Source of the DNA: Granulosicoccus sp036478595
GTDB lineage: Bacteria; Pseudomonadota; Gammaproteobacteria; Granulosicoccales; Granulosicoccaceae
Assembly (NCBI GenBank): GCA_036478595.1
Contig: JAZGEF010000009.1
Span: forward strand, 1 to 64,000
Length of the DNA: 64,000 nt
Direction: 5' to 3'
This document shows, one piece after another, positions 52,989-62,137 of this stretch; position 1 is the first letter of the stretch, and every line of letters begins with the position of its first letter. The notes beneath the pieces were generated by a model. It made no database searches and had not been told where the DNA came from. It saw only the letters and a list, made by a program, of their open reading frames with translations. The translations under genes and the position numbers were made by a program.

Positions 52989-54812
52989 TTGATTCAAAAA
53001 TTACGCAACATCGCCATCATAGCCCATGTCGATCACGGCAAAACAACGCTCATTGACAAATTGCTCCAGCAATCTGGAATGTTGGACGACCGCTTAGAAC
53101 CCACTGAGCGACTAATGGATTCCAATGCCATCGAGAAAGAACGAGGCATTACCATCCTGGCCAAGAACACCGCAATTAAATGGAACGACTACCGCATCAA
53201 TATCGTTGATACTCCGGGTCACGCCGATTTCGGTGGCGAGGTGGAGCGCGTACTAAGTATGGTTGATTCGGTTCTGCTATTGGTTGACGCTGCTGATGGC
53301 CCAATGCCACAAACACGTTTTGTCACCCAAAAAGCGTTTGCGATGGGCTTTCGCCCTATCGTGGTTATCAACAAAATTGATCGCATGGGCGCACGACCTG
53401 ATTGGGCACTCGATCAAACATTTGAGCTATTTGACCAACTGGGCGCTACTGATGAGCAACTGGATTTCCCTGTCGTGTATGCCTCAGCACTTAACGGCTA
53501 CGCAGGCCCTGATGCTTCTGTCAGTGATGGCGACATGTCCTTCTTGTTTGAAACTGTTATCGACGAGGTACCAGCCCCAGACGTTGATGCAGAAGGCCCT
53601 CTGCAAATGCAGATTTCGTCATTGGATTACAACAGCTACGTTGGTGTAATTGGTATCGCCCGTATTAAGCGTGGTCGCTTAAGACCAAACCAGCAAGTAA
53701 AAGTTAAATCTGCTGATGGCTCGGAACGCTCGGCAAAGGTTTTGCAAGTGCTGGGCTTTCATGGCCTTGAACGCGTCGAAACTGACATGGCTCTAGCAGG
53801 CGACATCGTGTGCATAACCGGTATTGAGAAACTCTTCATATCTGACACGATCTGCGACCCAGCGAATGTTGAGGCCTTACCTCCACTAACGGTCGACGAA
53901 CCTACGATCAGCATGATGTTTCAGCCAAACTCTTCACCATTCGCCGGCAAGGAAGGTAAGTACGTCACTAGCCGTAATATCTGGGATCGGCTACAAACTG
54001 AATTGATTCATAACGTAGCTCTACGCGTTGAGCGCACTGAACAAAGCGAAACGTTTAAAGTTTCTGGCCGTGGTGAACTTCACTTGTCAGTTCTAATCGA
54101 AAACATGCGCCGCGAAGGTTATGAAATCGGTGTTGGACGCCCTGTGGTTATTACGCGTGAAATTAACGGCGTAATGCATGAACCGTTTGAGCAAATCACC
54201 ATTGATGTTGAAGAGAAGCATCAAGGCGCTATCATGGAAAAAATGGGCGAGCGTAAAGGCGAGCTTAAGGATATGGTTCCTGATGGCAAAGGCCGTGTAC
54301 GGCTTGACTACATCTCACCTGCTCGTGGCATGATCGGTTTTCGTACTGAGTTCCTGACCACGACTTCTGGCTCAGGCTTGATGTACAGTGTTTTTGACCA
54401 CTATGGCCCGCAGATCAAAATTGGCATTGGCCAACGTCGTAACGGAGTACTGATCTCTAACGGCACCGGCAAAGCGCTCGGTTTTGCATTATGGAACCTA
54501 CAAGAACGTGGCAAACTCATTACAACTGCCAACGATATTGTTTACGAAGGCCAGATAATCGGTATTCATTCACGTGAAAATGACCTCACCGTCAACTGCC
54601 TCAAAGGTAAGCAGCTTACCAACGTGCGAGCATCGGGTACCGATGAAAACATCCAGCTCACTACTCCAATTAAACTCACACTGGAACAAGCACTGGAATT
54701 TATTGACGATGACGAATTGGTTGAAGTCACACCTGAATCGATCCGTATTCGTAAGAAGGCGCTAACTGAAAATGAGCGCAAGCGTAATGCGCGTCCAGCG
54801 AAAGCTAGTTAA
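52989..54812 (+). CDS. typA: Translational GTPase TypA/BipA
   Basis: Ribosome-binding GTPase needed for stress and low-temperature growth and for ribosome assembly. The 607 residues have G1 AHVDHGKTTL (12-21), G2 RGITI, G3 DTPGHADFGGEVER, G4 NKID, then EF-G-like domains and the BipA-specific C-terminal domain (GTGKALGFALWNLQERG). The length is typical. The start is TTG at 52989 (AGGAC 9 bases ahead), giving the family N-terminus IQKLRNIAIIAHVDHG. A TTG start is common for this gene's relatives and may limit expression. Confidence 0.97.
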   Translation: MIQKLRNIAIIAHVDHGKTTLIDKLLQQSGMLDDRLEPTERLMDSNAIEKERGITILAKNTAIKWNDYRINIVDTPGHADFGGEVERVLSMVDSVLLLVDAADGPMPQTRFVTQKAFAMGFRPIVVINKIDRMGARPDWALDQTFELFDQLGATDEQLDFPVVYASALNGYAGPDASVSDGDMSFLFETVIDEVPAPDVDAEGPLQMQISSLDYNSYVGVIGIARIKRGRLRPNQQVKVKSADGSERSAKVLQVLGFHGLERVETDMALAGDIVCITGIEKLFISDTICDPANVEALPPLTVDEPTISMMFQPNSSPFAGKEGKYVTSRNIWDRLQTELIHNVALRVERTEQSETFKVSGRGELHLSVLIENMRREGYEIGVGRPVVITREINGVMHEPFEQITIDVEEKHQGAIMEKMGERKGELKDMVPDGKGRVRLDYISPARGMIGFRTEFLTTTSGSGLMYSVFDHYGPQIKIGIGQRRNGVLISNGTGKALGFALWNLQERGKLITTANDIVYEGQIIGIHSRENDLTVNCLKGKQLTNVRASGTDENIQLTTPIKLTLEQALEFIDDDELVEVTPESIRIRKKALTENERKRNARPAKAS

Positions 54813-54863
54813 TTTATACCGGCATAACGCGCCTAGCATTTGCAGGCATTGGTAATCGGAATA

Positions 54864-54999
54864 GGCAACCCTCTCGCCGCAGCCCCGCCACATGGGTCTA
54901 CCCCGGAGGGCACGTAGTCAGCGGCAAGTATGCCGCTGCGAAGCCCTATGGATGGGGTTTTTGCGTCCCATTTGGCGGGGCTGCGGCGAGCCGGTTGCC
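54864..54999. repeat. Large palindromic intergenic element (about 136 bp)
   Basis: Outer arms GGCAACC (54864-54870) and GGTTGCC (54993-54999) enclose a perfect 18-bp inverted repeat CTCGCCGCAGCCCCGCCA (54873-54890) and its complement (54973-54990). Inside are a perfect 8-bp hairpin CAGCGGCA-AGTA-TGCCGCTG (54919-54938) and two small stems, GGG-TCTA-CCC and CCC...GGGG followed by a T-run near 54958. As a whole it could fold into a branched structure on either strand. It is GC-rich against its surroundings and non-coding. It may be a dispersed repeat of the REP/MITE kind or the 3' structure of the typA and zapE transcripts, which meet here. Confidence 0.8.
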
Positions 55000-55060
55000 G
55001 GCGCACATAAGGAAACGACACACGCGTGGGTGACAGAGCCGTTATTATTCAAATCGCTAG

Positions 55061-56191
55061 CTAGTTGGAATCAACCTCTCTCTGCACCTTCAAGTACTCC
55101 ACCGTTTGCATCTCTCGCAATCGGCTTGCGGCTCTGACAAACTCAAACTCTAATCGCTTGCCGCGATACAAACCTTCCGGCTGCGCCTCGGCTGATGCGA
55201 TCAGCTTCACGTGGCGGTCGTAAAATTCATCAACCAAATTAATTAATCGACGAGCGGCATCGTCTCGCATGCTGTCCAGTACTGGTACATCACTTAGCAT
55301 GATGGTTTGGAAGGTAGTGGCGAGCTCAATGTAGTCTGCAGTTGATCGCGGTGAGTCACAAAGTGCTTCAAAGCTAAACCAAGCAAGATCCCCTGCTCGC
55401 TTGATAAAGGGCAACTCCCGGTCATTAATAACCATGCTTCCCCTAGCTTGCTCTGAGGATGTTTTTAATCGGCCAAAGTGATCCTGCATGGCTTGCTTTG
55501 AGGCGGCACCAGATTGTGTGTTATCAAACTCGCTAACAATGTAGATGGCCTCGGTTTGTAATAGGCGTAATCGATAGTCAGTATCACCGCCCAACTCATG
55601 CACCTGAGTGTGGGTTTTTATGTGTTCAATGGCCGGTAAAAAGCGGGCGCGTTGTAAACCATCCTTGTAAAGACCATCGGGTGGTACGTTGGATGTAGTG
55701 ACTAACGTCACTCCACGCTTAAACAACTCAGTGAGTAAACCTCCTAACAACATGGCATCGGTGATGTCATTAACGTGAATTTCATCCAATACTAATAATT
55801 TAGCGCGCGCCGCCCATTGTTCTGCAACCATCGGTAAGGGGTTTTCGGTATTGCCAAGGGCATTTAGATCGTTGTGTATGCGCTGCATAAAACGATGAAA
55901 GTGCAGACGCGTTTTATCCTCAATTGTCACACTGTCATAAAACATATCGCATAGGTGAGTTTTGCCACGTCCAACACCGCCCCAGAGATAAAGGCCATCA
56001 GGGCCTGCAGCTGCTGTGTTATTACTCCTCAAAAAACGGGAGAATAAACCTGCCAAGGATGAGCTTTGCGGCGTTGGTTTTTGCAGCTCAAGCGCCAGCG
56101 TATCAAGCAAAGTGACGGCTTGTAGCTGGGCGCTATCAGGCGTCAGTTCGCCTGCATCAAGTTGCTGTTGATATCGGGCAAGTGGGCCCAT
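55061..56191 (-). CDS. zapE: Cell division protein ZapE (AFG1-like ATPase)
   Basis: AAA-type ATPase of the AFG1/LACE1 family that acts on the Z-ring in late division or low oxygen in E. coli. The 376 residues have Walker A WGGVGRGKTHL (70-80), the FHRFM motif near 99, Walker B LVLDEIHVND near 133 and TSNVPPDGLYKDGLQR near 165. It is the third gene of a minus-strand set, 4 bases after the PilZ gene. The pairing with PilZ and a MotA-like gene is unusual. Confidence 0.95.
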   Translation of the reverse strand: MGPLARYQQQLDAGELTPDSAQLQAVTLLDTLALELQKPTPQSSSLAGLFSRFLRSNNTAAAGPDGLYLWGGVGRGKTHLCDMFYDSVTIEDKTRLHFHRFMQRIHNDLNALGNTENPLPMVAEQWAARAKLLVLDEIHVNDITDAMLLGGLLTELFKRGVTLVTTSNVPPDGLYKDGLQRARFLPAIEHIKTHTQVHELGGDTDYRLRLLQTEAIYIVSEFDNTQSGAASKQAMQDHFGRLKTSSEQARGSMVINDRELPFIKRAGDLAWFSFEALCDSPRSTADYIELATTFQTIMLSDVPVLDSMRDDAARRLINLVDEFYDRHVKLIASAEAQPEGLYRGKRLEFEFVRAASRLREMQTVEYLKVQREVDSN

Positions 56192-56195
56192 TGGA

Positions 56196-56573
56196 TTAAG
56201 CTAGTGGATTGAGCTTGGCAGCTCGAAGTGCACGTATGGCTTCTTTTTGGCGAACTAACACGTACTGATGCAGTGAGTCGATTTCATCGGCAGTGAGATC
56301 AACAAACTTGCAATGCGAAAACCCTGTTTCAGTATCAGGCATCACATCCACGTAACCCACAATCGGTGACTTGCTAGAGGGAAGATCAATACTAAATGAA
56401 TATCGACGGCCAGTTTTAACGGCATCTTTACCAACAGAAATCCCGCTTGCACTAATATCAACAACTCGGGTCAGACCACCATCAAGCTGAAAGATCACAG
56501 GATCATCAGGATCAGGCACCACCCAGTACGCCTGCCGCTTGCTCGGGCGGGCTGTGATAGTGATGTCGTTCAT
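56196..56573 (-). CDS. PilZ domain protein with c-di-GMP motifs
   Basis: A 125-residue single PilZ domain with both signature motifs for binding cyclic di-GMP: RxxxR (Arg9-Arg13, in RPSKR) and DxSxxG (Asp39-Gly44, DISASG). It should act as a small receptor that changes the activity of a partner. The start lies 1 base after the MotA-like gene, and the stop 4 bases before zapE, so its partner is probably one of those two. It is not the degenerate PilZ of the pilus pathway. Confidence 0.88.
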   Translation of the reverse strand: MNDITITARPSKRQAYWVVPDPDDPVIFQLDGGLTRVVDISASGISVGKDAVKTGRRYSFSIDLPSSKSPIVGYVDVMPDTETGFSHCKFVDLTADEIDSLHQYVLVRQKEAIRALRAAKLNPLA

Positions 56574-56574
56574 G

Positions 56575-57294
56575 TTAAAGGCGCAAGCCGTCAGGAATTA
56601 TTCCGCTTAATCGATTGCGCAACCGTTGAACGTTGTTATCTTCAAGGATGATGGTCGCACCGCGATAGGCGATTTCAACCGCCACCATTTCTCGTAAATG
56701 AGCCGATCGTAACCTACCTAGCAGAACCAGCATCAAAATGGACAAACAAGCGCCACATACCACAGGCAATATTACAGCACCAGTTACCGCCTCAGATCCG
56801 TAAGCCACAAAGCTTGCGATGCTGGCCAACATCCCCATTAGCAATGAATAAGCAATGGCAAATAGAAACACATCACACACCATCTGGTGAAACAATCGCT
56901 CACCGGTTTGCCTGCGCTCCAAGCTAAATTGAATTTGCGATTCAGTGGCAGCATCCCCAATCAAATGGCAGACTTCTTCCACTTCGTGAGAATTAGAACG
57001 AATTTCAGCAACACCTAGCAATCCATCTCGACGGCTTAGATCACACACTTTCATCATGGCGCGGATCATTTCAGCTGGAGCGGTGCCGCCTCGAAGCCCA
57101 CGAGACAATGCCGTTTTTAAAGATTGCGTTAATTGCGTGGTAGGAAACGTTAATAACAACGCCGCCAAGGTGCCACCAAACACAACAATTACCGGTTGAA
57201 TAATTTCAACGGGGTGTTGAGTGCCGCTCATAAACATGGCTAAACCAATAGTGAGTAGCATTGCTGCCAGCACTAACGGCACTAGTTGCCACAT
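56575..57294 (-). CDS. MotA-like orphan membrane protein
   Basis: Resembles the MotA/PomA stator subunit but without a MotB gene beside it. From ATG 57294 it has 239 residues: membrane helices at about 5-22 and 32-50 (VIVVFGGTLAALLLTFP, a MotA-type motif), a cytoplasmic stretch with MKVCDLSRRDGLLGVAEI, two more helices near 145-165 and 170-195, and a C-terminal tail like MotA (EDNNVQRLRNRLSGIIPD). The usual APTFGMxGT motif of helix 3, with its key proline, is replaced by IAYSLLMGMLA. A start at TTG 57402 would add 36 residues. Coupled to a PilZ gene. Confidence 0.75.
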   Translation of the reverse strand: MWQLVPLVLAAMLLTIGLAMFMSGTQHPVEIIQPVIVVFGGTLAALLLTFPTTQLTQSLKTALSRGLRGGTAPAEMIRAMMKVCDLSRRDGLLGVAEIRSNSHEVEEVCHLIGDAATESQIQFSLERRQTGERLFHQMVCDVFLFAIAYSLLMGMLASIASFVAYGSEAVTGAVILPVVCGACLSILMLVLLGRLRSAHLREMVAVEIAYRGATIILEDNNVQRLRNRLSGIIPDGLRL

Positions 57295-57581
57295 TTCTAC
57301 TGAGTCGTGTTTACGCACTTGCAGATTTTCAGGAACCGGATGAGACACAATAGGATATTTTATCGTGTACGCGGATTCTACGTAAGAGATCTCTACGTAC
57401 AAAAAACACAGCGCTTAACATTACTGCTAAAACATCGCTGCTACACCTGAGCATGAAAAGCACTCACGCCATGAAAAGTACCTCTTGAGAATAGCAGAAT
57501 AAATTAAGCTGTCCGATCAAAACTACGGATATTAAGCGCCATAAGGAACTGATTAATGACACTCCAGGCGCGATAAGGCGC

Positions 57582-58385
57582 TTACCTAGCTAATTCCAGC
57601 CATGGCGGCACGAGATTTCCGGCAGTGCGTAATTGCCTGTCGATTCCACGCGCACCGGGAATTTGTTGATCCAGCAAGTTCCAAAAAGCAGCTGAATGAT
57701 CCAAATGCTTCGTATGAGCAAGCTCATGCAGCAAAACATAGTTGACCAGCTGCGGGCTCAGAAACAATAACTTATAGTTAAGGCTGAGTGTGCCACTGGA
57801 GGAATAACTACCCCATACGCTACGCTGCCCTCGCACCATCAAGCGCTTATAACTGAATCCGTGATCCACGGCCAGCCTTGCCAGCCAAGGCCCTAAAATC
57901 TGCCTTGCGCGGTCTTTTAGTGCGCAGGCAACACACCAGGCGACTGCTTCTTTATCGCTCTGATCAGCTTCGATTAGCAACGTTGATTCGTTTTGCCAAC
58001 GCCCTTGGATATAATCTCCTTGGGGTATCAGGTATTCAACTACAATAGTAGAATCACACGCCAGCAATGGTAAAGATCGCGGTGGCCAATGCCTAAACTG
58101 TTCAGGCACCTGCGCATCAAGCTCAGCCAACGCCTGTTCCACCCAGTTACGTTGACTCTCCACTATCGCAGGCACTTCTCGTTTCGGGAAACGCTTGGGG
58201 ATGGTGACAACCAAGCCGCGCCCGGGCACTGCTCGCAAATATACCTGACGTGCTCTTACGGACACTTTAATGCTAAAGGGAATCGGGCCTGCAGGCTGTA
58301 TCGGAGTCAGCTGATCAGATTGGGCGCTGGCCTGGTCCGGTGAATGAGCGTCAAAATCGAGAATGAGCTGATTAGGATCAGGCAT
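57582..58385 (-). CDS. YgjP-like metal-dependent hydrolase (DUF45)
   Basis: A 267-residue protein of the YgjP/WSS1-like group. The zinc motif HELAHTKHLDHS has His220, Glu221 and His224, with a third ligand at about His230. RGQRSVWGSYSSSGTLSLNYKL (185-205) is the family's other marker. E. coli YgjP was reported as a UTP pyrophosphatase; protease activity has also been proposed for the fold, so the reaction is open. The N-terminal 35 residues are variable. It stands between the MotA-like gene and a divergent antiporter. Confidence 0.85.
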   Translation of the reverse strand: MPDPNQLILDFDAHSPDQASAQSDQLTPIQPAGPIPFSIKVSVRARQVYLRAVPGRGLVVTIPKRFPKREVPAIVESQRNWVEQALAELDAQVPEQFRHWPPRSLPLLACDSTIVVEYLIPQGDYIQGRWQNESTLLIEADQSDKEAVAWCVACALKDRARQILGPWLARLAVDHGFSYKRLMVRGQRSVWGSYSSSGTLSLNYKLLFLSPQLVNYVLLHELAHTKHLDHSAAFWNLLDQQIPGARGIDRQLRTAGNLVPPWLELAR

Positions 58386-58462
58386 GCTTGCAACAAATGA
58401 ACTTGGGAATCGACTATTCTACAGCTAAGCTTAGTATTTGCGCCTGCCAATAAAATAGTTTC

Positions 58463-59701
58463 ATGACATTGTTAGACATCATCAGCATCCTCATTACCGT
58501 GTCCGCGCTCTTTGCCTACATAAACTACCGCACGTTTAAATTGCCTACCACCATCGGCATTATGGTGATCTCACTACTGTTTTCGCTAGTGCTGGTAGTG
58601 TTGGGGCACCTTGGTTGGGAAAAGGGTGTGGGCACGGCAGGCGATCTAGTCAAACAAATTGATTTTAATACCGCACTGCTTAATGGCATGTTGGGCTTTT
58701 TGCTGTTTGCTGGTGCGATGCACGTCAATCTTCACGACCTAATGGAAAAAAAATGGGTGATCGGCTCACTCGCTTCAGTAGGCTTGCTCATCAGTACATT
58801 TCTGGTCGGTATCGGTGCCTACTATGTATTGCGTGTGTTTGGTATTGAACTGCCTTTCATTTACTGCCTGTTGTTTGGTTCGCTAATTTCACCCACTGAC
58901 CCGGTTGCGGTTATGGGCATACTTAAAACAGCAGGCGCATCACGCAGCTTAGAAACCAAAATTGTCGGCGAATCATTATTTAACGATGGTGTGGCTATTG
59001 TTATCTTCCTGGTGATATTTGGTATTGCGGTTAACGGCGATCCCATCAGTGCTTCACATATCGGGCAGTTGTTTTTAACTGAGACAATAGGTGGCGCTCT
59101 GTTTGGCTTTGCCTGCGGTTGGGTTGTGCTGCAAATGTTAAAGCGAGTCGACAATTACCAAGTTGAAGTTCTGTTGACACTTGGCTTGGTGGCTGGCGGC
59201 TCAACAGCTGCAACCGAGATGCATTTATCTGCACCGATTGCCATCGTAGTGGCTGGCCTGATGATCGGTAATCACGGCAGGCGAGATGCAATGAGCGAAA
59301 CAACCATTGCGCATCTGGATACTTTTTGGGAGCTGATTGACGAAATTCTCAACGCGATACTCTTTTTATTGATTGGCCTTGAGGTGATGATTATTACCGT
59401 CGACAAAGAAATCTGGATGGCCGGAGTCGTTCTGGCCGTTGTGGTTTTGCTTGCGCGCTTAATAGCCGTTGGCATTCCAGTCAACGTGATGAAACTACGC
59501 ACAAGCTTTCACCCTCACGTAGTAAAAATACTCACTTGGGGCGGTTTACGTGGTGGTATATCAGTTGCGCTAGCGTTGGCATTACCTGCTGGAGAAGAAC
59601 GTGACGTTATTCTGGCCATCACTTACATTATCGTGGTGTTATCGATTTTAGTGCAAGGTTTAACCATTGGAAAACTGGTTGAAGTCACCAAAGACACTTA
59701 G
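58463..59701 (+). CDS. CPA1-type sodium/proton antiporter
   Basis: A 412-residue inner-membrane protein with about 12 helices. The CPA1/NhaP markers are present: SPTDPVAVMGILK near 142-154 with the ion-binding Asp, GESLFNDGVAIVIF near 172 and the LTWGGLRGGISVALAL stretch near 352. Exchanges Na+ (or K+/Li+) for protons to hold pH and salt balance. No regulatory RCK tail. It ends 13 bases before the convergent histidine kinase gene. Confidence 0.92.
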   Translation: MTLLDIISILITVSALFAYINYRTFKLPTTIGIMVISLLFSLVLVVLGHLGWEKGVGTAGDLVKQIDFNTALLNGMLGFLLFAGAMHVNLHDLMEKKWVIGSLASVGLLISTFLVGIGAYYVLRVFGIELPFIYCLLFGSLISPTDPVAVMGILKTAGASRSLETKIVGESLFNDGVAIVIFLVIFGIAVNGDPISASHIGQLFLTETIGGALFGFACGWVVLQMLKRVDNYQVEVLLTLGLVAGGSTAATEMHLSAPIAIVVAGLMIGNHGRRDAMSETTIAHLDTFWELIDEILNAILFLLIGLEVMIITVDKEIWMAGVVLAVVVLLARLIAVGIPVNVMKLRTSFHPHVVKILTWGGLRGGISVALALALPAGEERDVILAITYIIVVLSILVQGLTIGKLVEVTKDT

Positions 59702-59714
59702 TGCGTTAGAAACA

Positions 59715-61622
59715 TTAGCTAGCGCCAACATTACCTACAGTAGTAGCGATCTTTGCAGGCTTGCTTTTGCATGCGGCTGGCGCATCAATGCTGTTAGTTT
59801 TTTGCACGCTATCAATAGCTAAGCGCATTTCATCCGGATTAACCGGCTTATGTAATAAATGTAAGCCACTGTCATTCACTTCTTTAAGGCGTGTGGGCGA
59901 ATTATCACCCGTGACAACAATCCCCGGTATATCGGTTTCCAGCGCTTCACGCACTGCGGCGATGGCATCTACACCTGTGCAATTATTGCGAAGTCGATAA
60001 TCAGAAATAATAATATCGGGCTGTACCTGCTCTAGGGCAATAGCACGAAGCGCATCACGTGCCGATTCAGCCAACACTACCTCACAGCCCCATTGACCCA
60101 ACATACTTTGCATACCAGCCAACACAGTCTCTTCGTCATCTATAACCATAACCATCAGATTTTGCAACGAAGGCAGGCCAATCTCTGGTTGCGAGGTTTT
60201 CATTTTTTTGATATTGCCCATCGGCAGCGTTAAATCAAAGCGTGTGCCCACACCAAGTTGTGAATGCATCTTAACTTCCAGCTGCATCAATCTGCACAAG
60301 CGCCTAACAATCGCTAATCCCAAACCCAGCCCTTTGTTTCGATCACGTTCGGGGTTATTCAGTTGATGGTATTCGGAAAACACATCTTCTTGTTCTTGTT
60401 CGGGTATTCCCAAGCCGGTATCAATAATACTGATGCGTGCAACGTGCCCTTGGCTCGAATCACAGATTAACGAAACCTTGCCTTCTTTCGTGTAGCAAAT
60501 GGCATTGCTCAGCAAATTTCGCAGCACTCGTTCCAACAAAATACTATCAGCATACAAGGTGCAGCCATGGTGTTCACTGTGTAATTCAATGCCGTTCTCT
60601 GCGGCCAAGTTTTTGAATTGCACATGCAAGCGTTCAAACATTTCGCCGATATCTATATGCGTTGGATTAAAATGTATAATTTCTGCATCCAATTTTGATA
60701 CATCAAGCAAGCTATTAAATAATCCGTTTAATGCCTGAGCCGATGCAGACATGTCTTCAATAATGGCAAGTTTATCTTGGCTGGATTCTTTGAAACGCAG
60801 AGATTCCAAAAACATGCCCATTGCATGCAATGGTTGCCGCAAGTCGTGGCTAGCTGCAGCGAGAAATCTATTTTTAGCAATAACGGCTTGTTCAGCTGTG
60901 TGTTTTTCTTGTGCCAAGCTTTCCATTAGTGATTGATTTTGAAAACGTGCTTTTATCAGCTCAAGGTAATGGCCATGCCCTTGAATAGTCAACGCACCGT
61001 TAACCAATAGAAACACCAATAATAGAAAACCAGTTAACCACAAGGTGTCGCTACCCGATTGCATATGCAGAATACTCAGCGGTATCACTAACGGCATCGA
61101 GAATGATAAAAAGGAGGGAATATAGATTCGACCCGAAGAGGCACTAACAGCCACCATTCCGGCAAACAGCGTGGAGATGAGCAGCAGAGTTTCCCTGCTA
61201 TAAAAGTCGTAGAACATCAGTGGCCACATACCCCAGACAATGCCCGCCAGCAAAGTGCCTACCCAGAATACCGGGCCCCAATATCGTCTATTTCGAGTTT
61301 CGTCTGATGCCTTAAAGTACCGGCGAATACTCACTAATCTTACAGCCCCAATTACTGCAATAGCGCCCATCCACCACAGCAGACCAATCTTAGACGCAAG
61401 TGTCCACAAAAAGATCGTGATTAACGCTGCACATACAGTCGCACCGAGAATCAGCCCGGTGCCTTGCATGTAAATCAGCCGGATCTGTTCTTGGTGAATT
61501 TTCTGATTGAGTGTTGAGATAACTAAGTTGCTTGAGAATCTTGTGTCACGGGAGTATGCCCTTTGCGCGCGGGCCACTATAAAACAGGGTTGGCAGTTTA
61601 AGACCGGCACTGACAAGATCAC
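59715..61622 (-). CDS. Hybrid histidine kinase / response regulator
   Basis: Membrane sensor kinase with its own receiver. Five to six N-terminal helices (about residues 55-215) form an unlabelled sensor; then HisKA with SHDLRQPLHAMG (phospho-His near 260), HATPase (NLLSNAICYTKEG; GLGIPEQEQ; GLGLGLAIVRRL) and a C-terminal receiver (VIDDEETVL near 500; phospho-Asp in IISDYRL near 537). The signal and target are unknown. The start is unclear: the frame begins at GTG 61622, but a start near ATG 61469 is possible; homologues usually begin near the NQKIHQEQIRLIY segment, for which no standard start codon is present here. Confidence 0.85.
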   Translation of the reverse strand: MILSVPVLNCQPCFIVARAQRAYSRDTRFSSNLVISTLNQKIHQEQIRLIYMQGTGLILGATVCAALITIFLWTLASKIGLLWWMGAIAVIGAVRLVSIRRYFKASDETRNRRYWGPVFWVGTLLAGIVWGMWPLMFYDFYSRETLLLISTLFAGMVAVSASSGRIYIPSFLSFSMPLVIPLSILHMQSGSDTLWLTGFLLLVFLLVNGALTIQGHGHYLELIKARFQNQSLMESLAQEKHTAEQAVIAKNRFLAAASHDLRQPLHAMGMFLESLRFKESSQDKLAIIEDMSASAQALNGLFNSLLDVSKLDAEIIHFNPTHIDIGEMFERLHVQFKNLAAENGIELHSEHHGCTLYADSILLERVLRNLLSNAICYTKEGKVSLICDSSQGHVARISIIDTGLGIPEQEQEDVFSEYHQLNNPERDRNKGLGLGLAIVRRLCRLMQLEVKMHSQLGVGTRFDLTLPMGNIKKMKTSQPEIGLPSLQNLMVMVIDDEETVLAGMQSMLGQWGCEVVLAESARDALRAIALEQVQPDIIISDYRLRNNCTGVDAIAAVREALETDIPGIVVTGDNSPTRLKEVNDSGLHLLHKPVNPDEMRLAIDSVQKTNSIDAPAACKSKPAKIATTVGNVGAS

Positions 61623-61777
61623 ACTGCCAGTGGCGTTATCTGAGACTCAGTCGCCATCTGTCCGCGTACAGCCCCATGTCTACAGGTCTGCCCCCAGAGC
61701 CATGGCGCCATGCAGCATCCTGTGGCGGTTTACTGCTAAAATTGGATTTTATTCTCTGCAAGGTTTAAAGCCACACT

Positions 61778-62107
61778 ATGAGTCAGGAAATCACTCTACA
61801 TTTCAAAACCAGTGACAACACGCTACACACAGTGGATGCCACTGTCGGCGAAAGCGTTATGGAAACAGCAATCAAAAACGATATCGACGACATCATCGCA
61901 GAATGCGGTGGCAGCCTAATTTGCTCTACCTGCCATTGCTATCTAGAGGACGCCACTGTTGCTGTTGCTCCAGATGCTGAAGATGCCGAACTCGACATGC
62001 TTGAAGGTGTTGCCGCTGAGCGTCAAGCTAATTCCAGATTAAGCTGCCAGGTTATCATTACAGCGGATATGGACGGACACACCATCCTCACACCTGATCG
62101 CCAGTAA
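61778..62107 (+). CDS. [2Fe-2S] ferredoxin, adrenodoxin type
   Basis: Electron carrier of 109 residues. The cluster cysteines are Cys43, Cys49, Cys52 and Cys90 (C-x5-C-x2-C-x37-C, with CGGSLICSTC), the adrenodoxin/putidaredoxin-type spacing rather than the plant type. An additional Cys54 follows. Such ferredoxins serve cytochrome P450s, ring-hydroxylating enzymes or iron-sulfur assembly; it is not beside an isc cluster here and no P450 is in view, so the partner is unknown. Confidence 0.9.
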   Translation: MSQEITLHFKTSDNTLHTVDATVGESVMETAIKNDIDDIIAECGGSLICSTCHCYLEDATVAVAPDAEDAELDMLEGVAAERQANSRLSCQVIITADMDGHTILTPDRQ

Positions 62108-62137
62108 TATTAAATGGTGTGAGGCTAAGGAGTAGTT

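Noticed and set aside
52418..53056. 212-codon open frame antisense to ade and running into typA
   Set aside because: ade and typA are clear on both sides; the product looks like no protein and crosses the promoter region.
54833..55021. 62-codon open frame over the palindromic element
   Set aside because: It follows the inverted repeats; the peptide is the kind of false gene that structured repeats produce.
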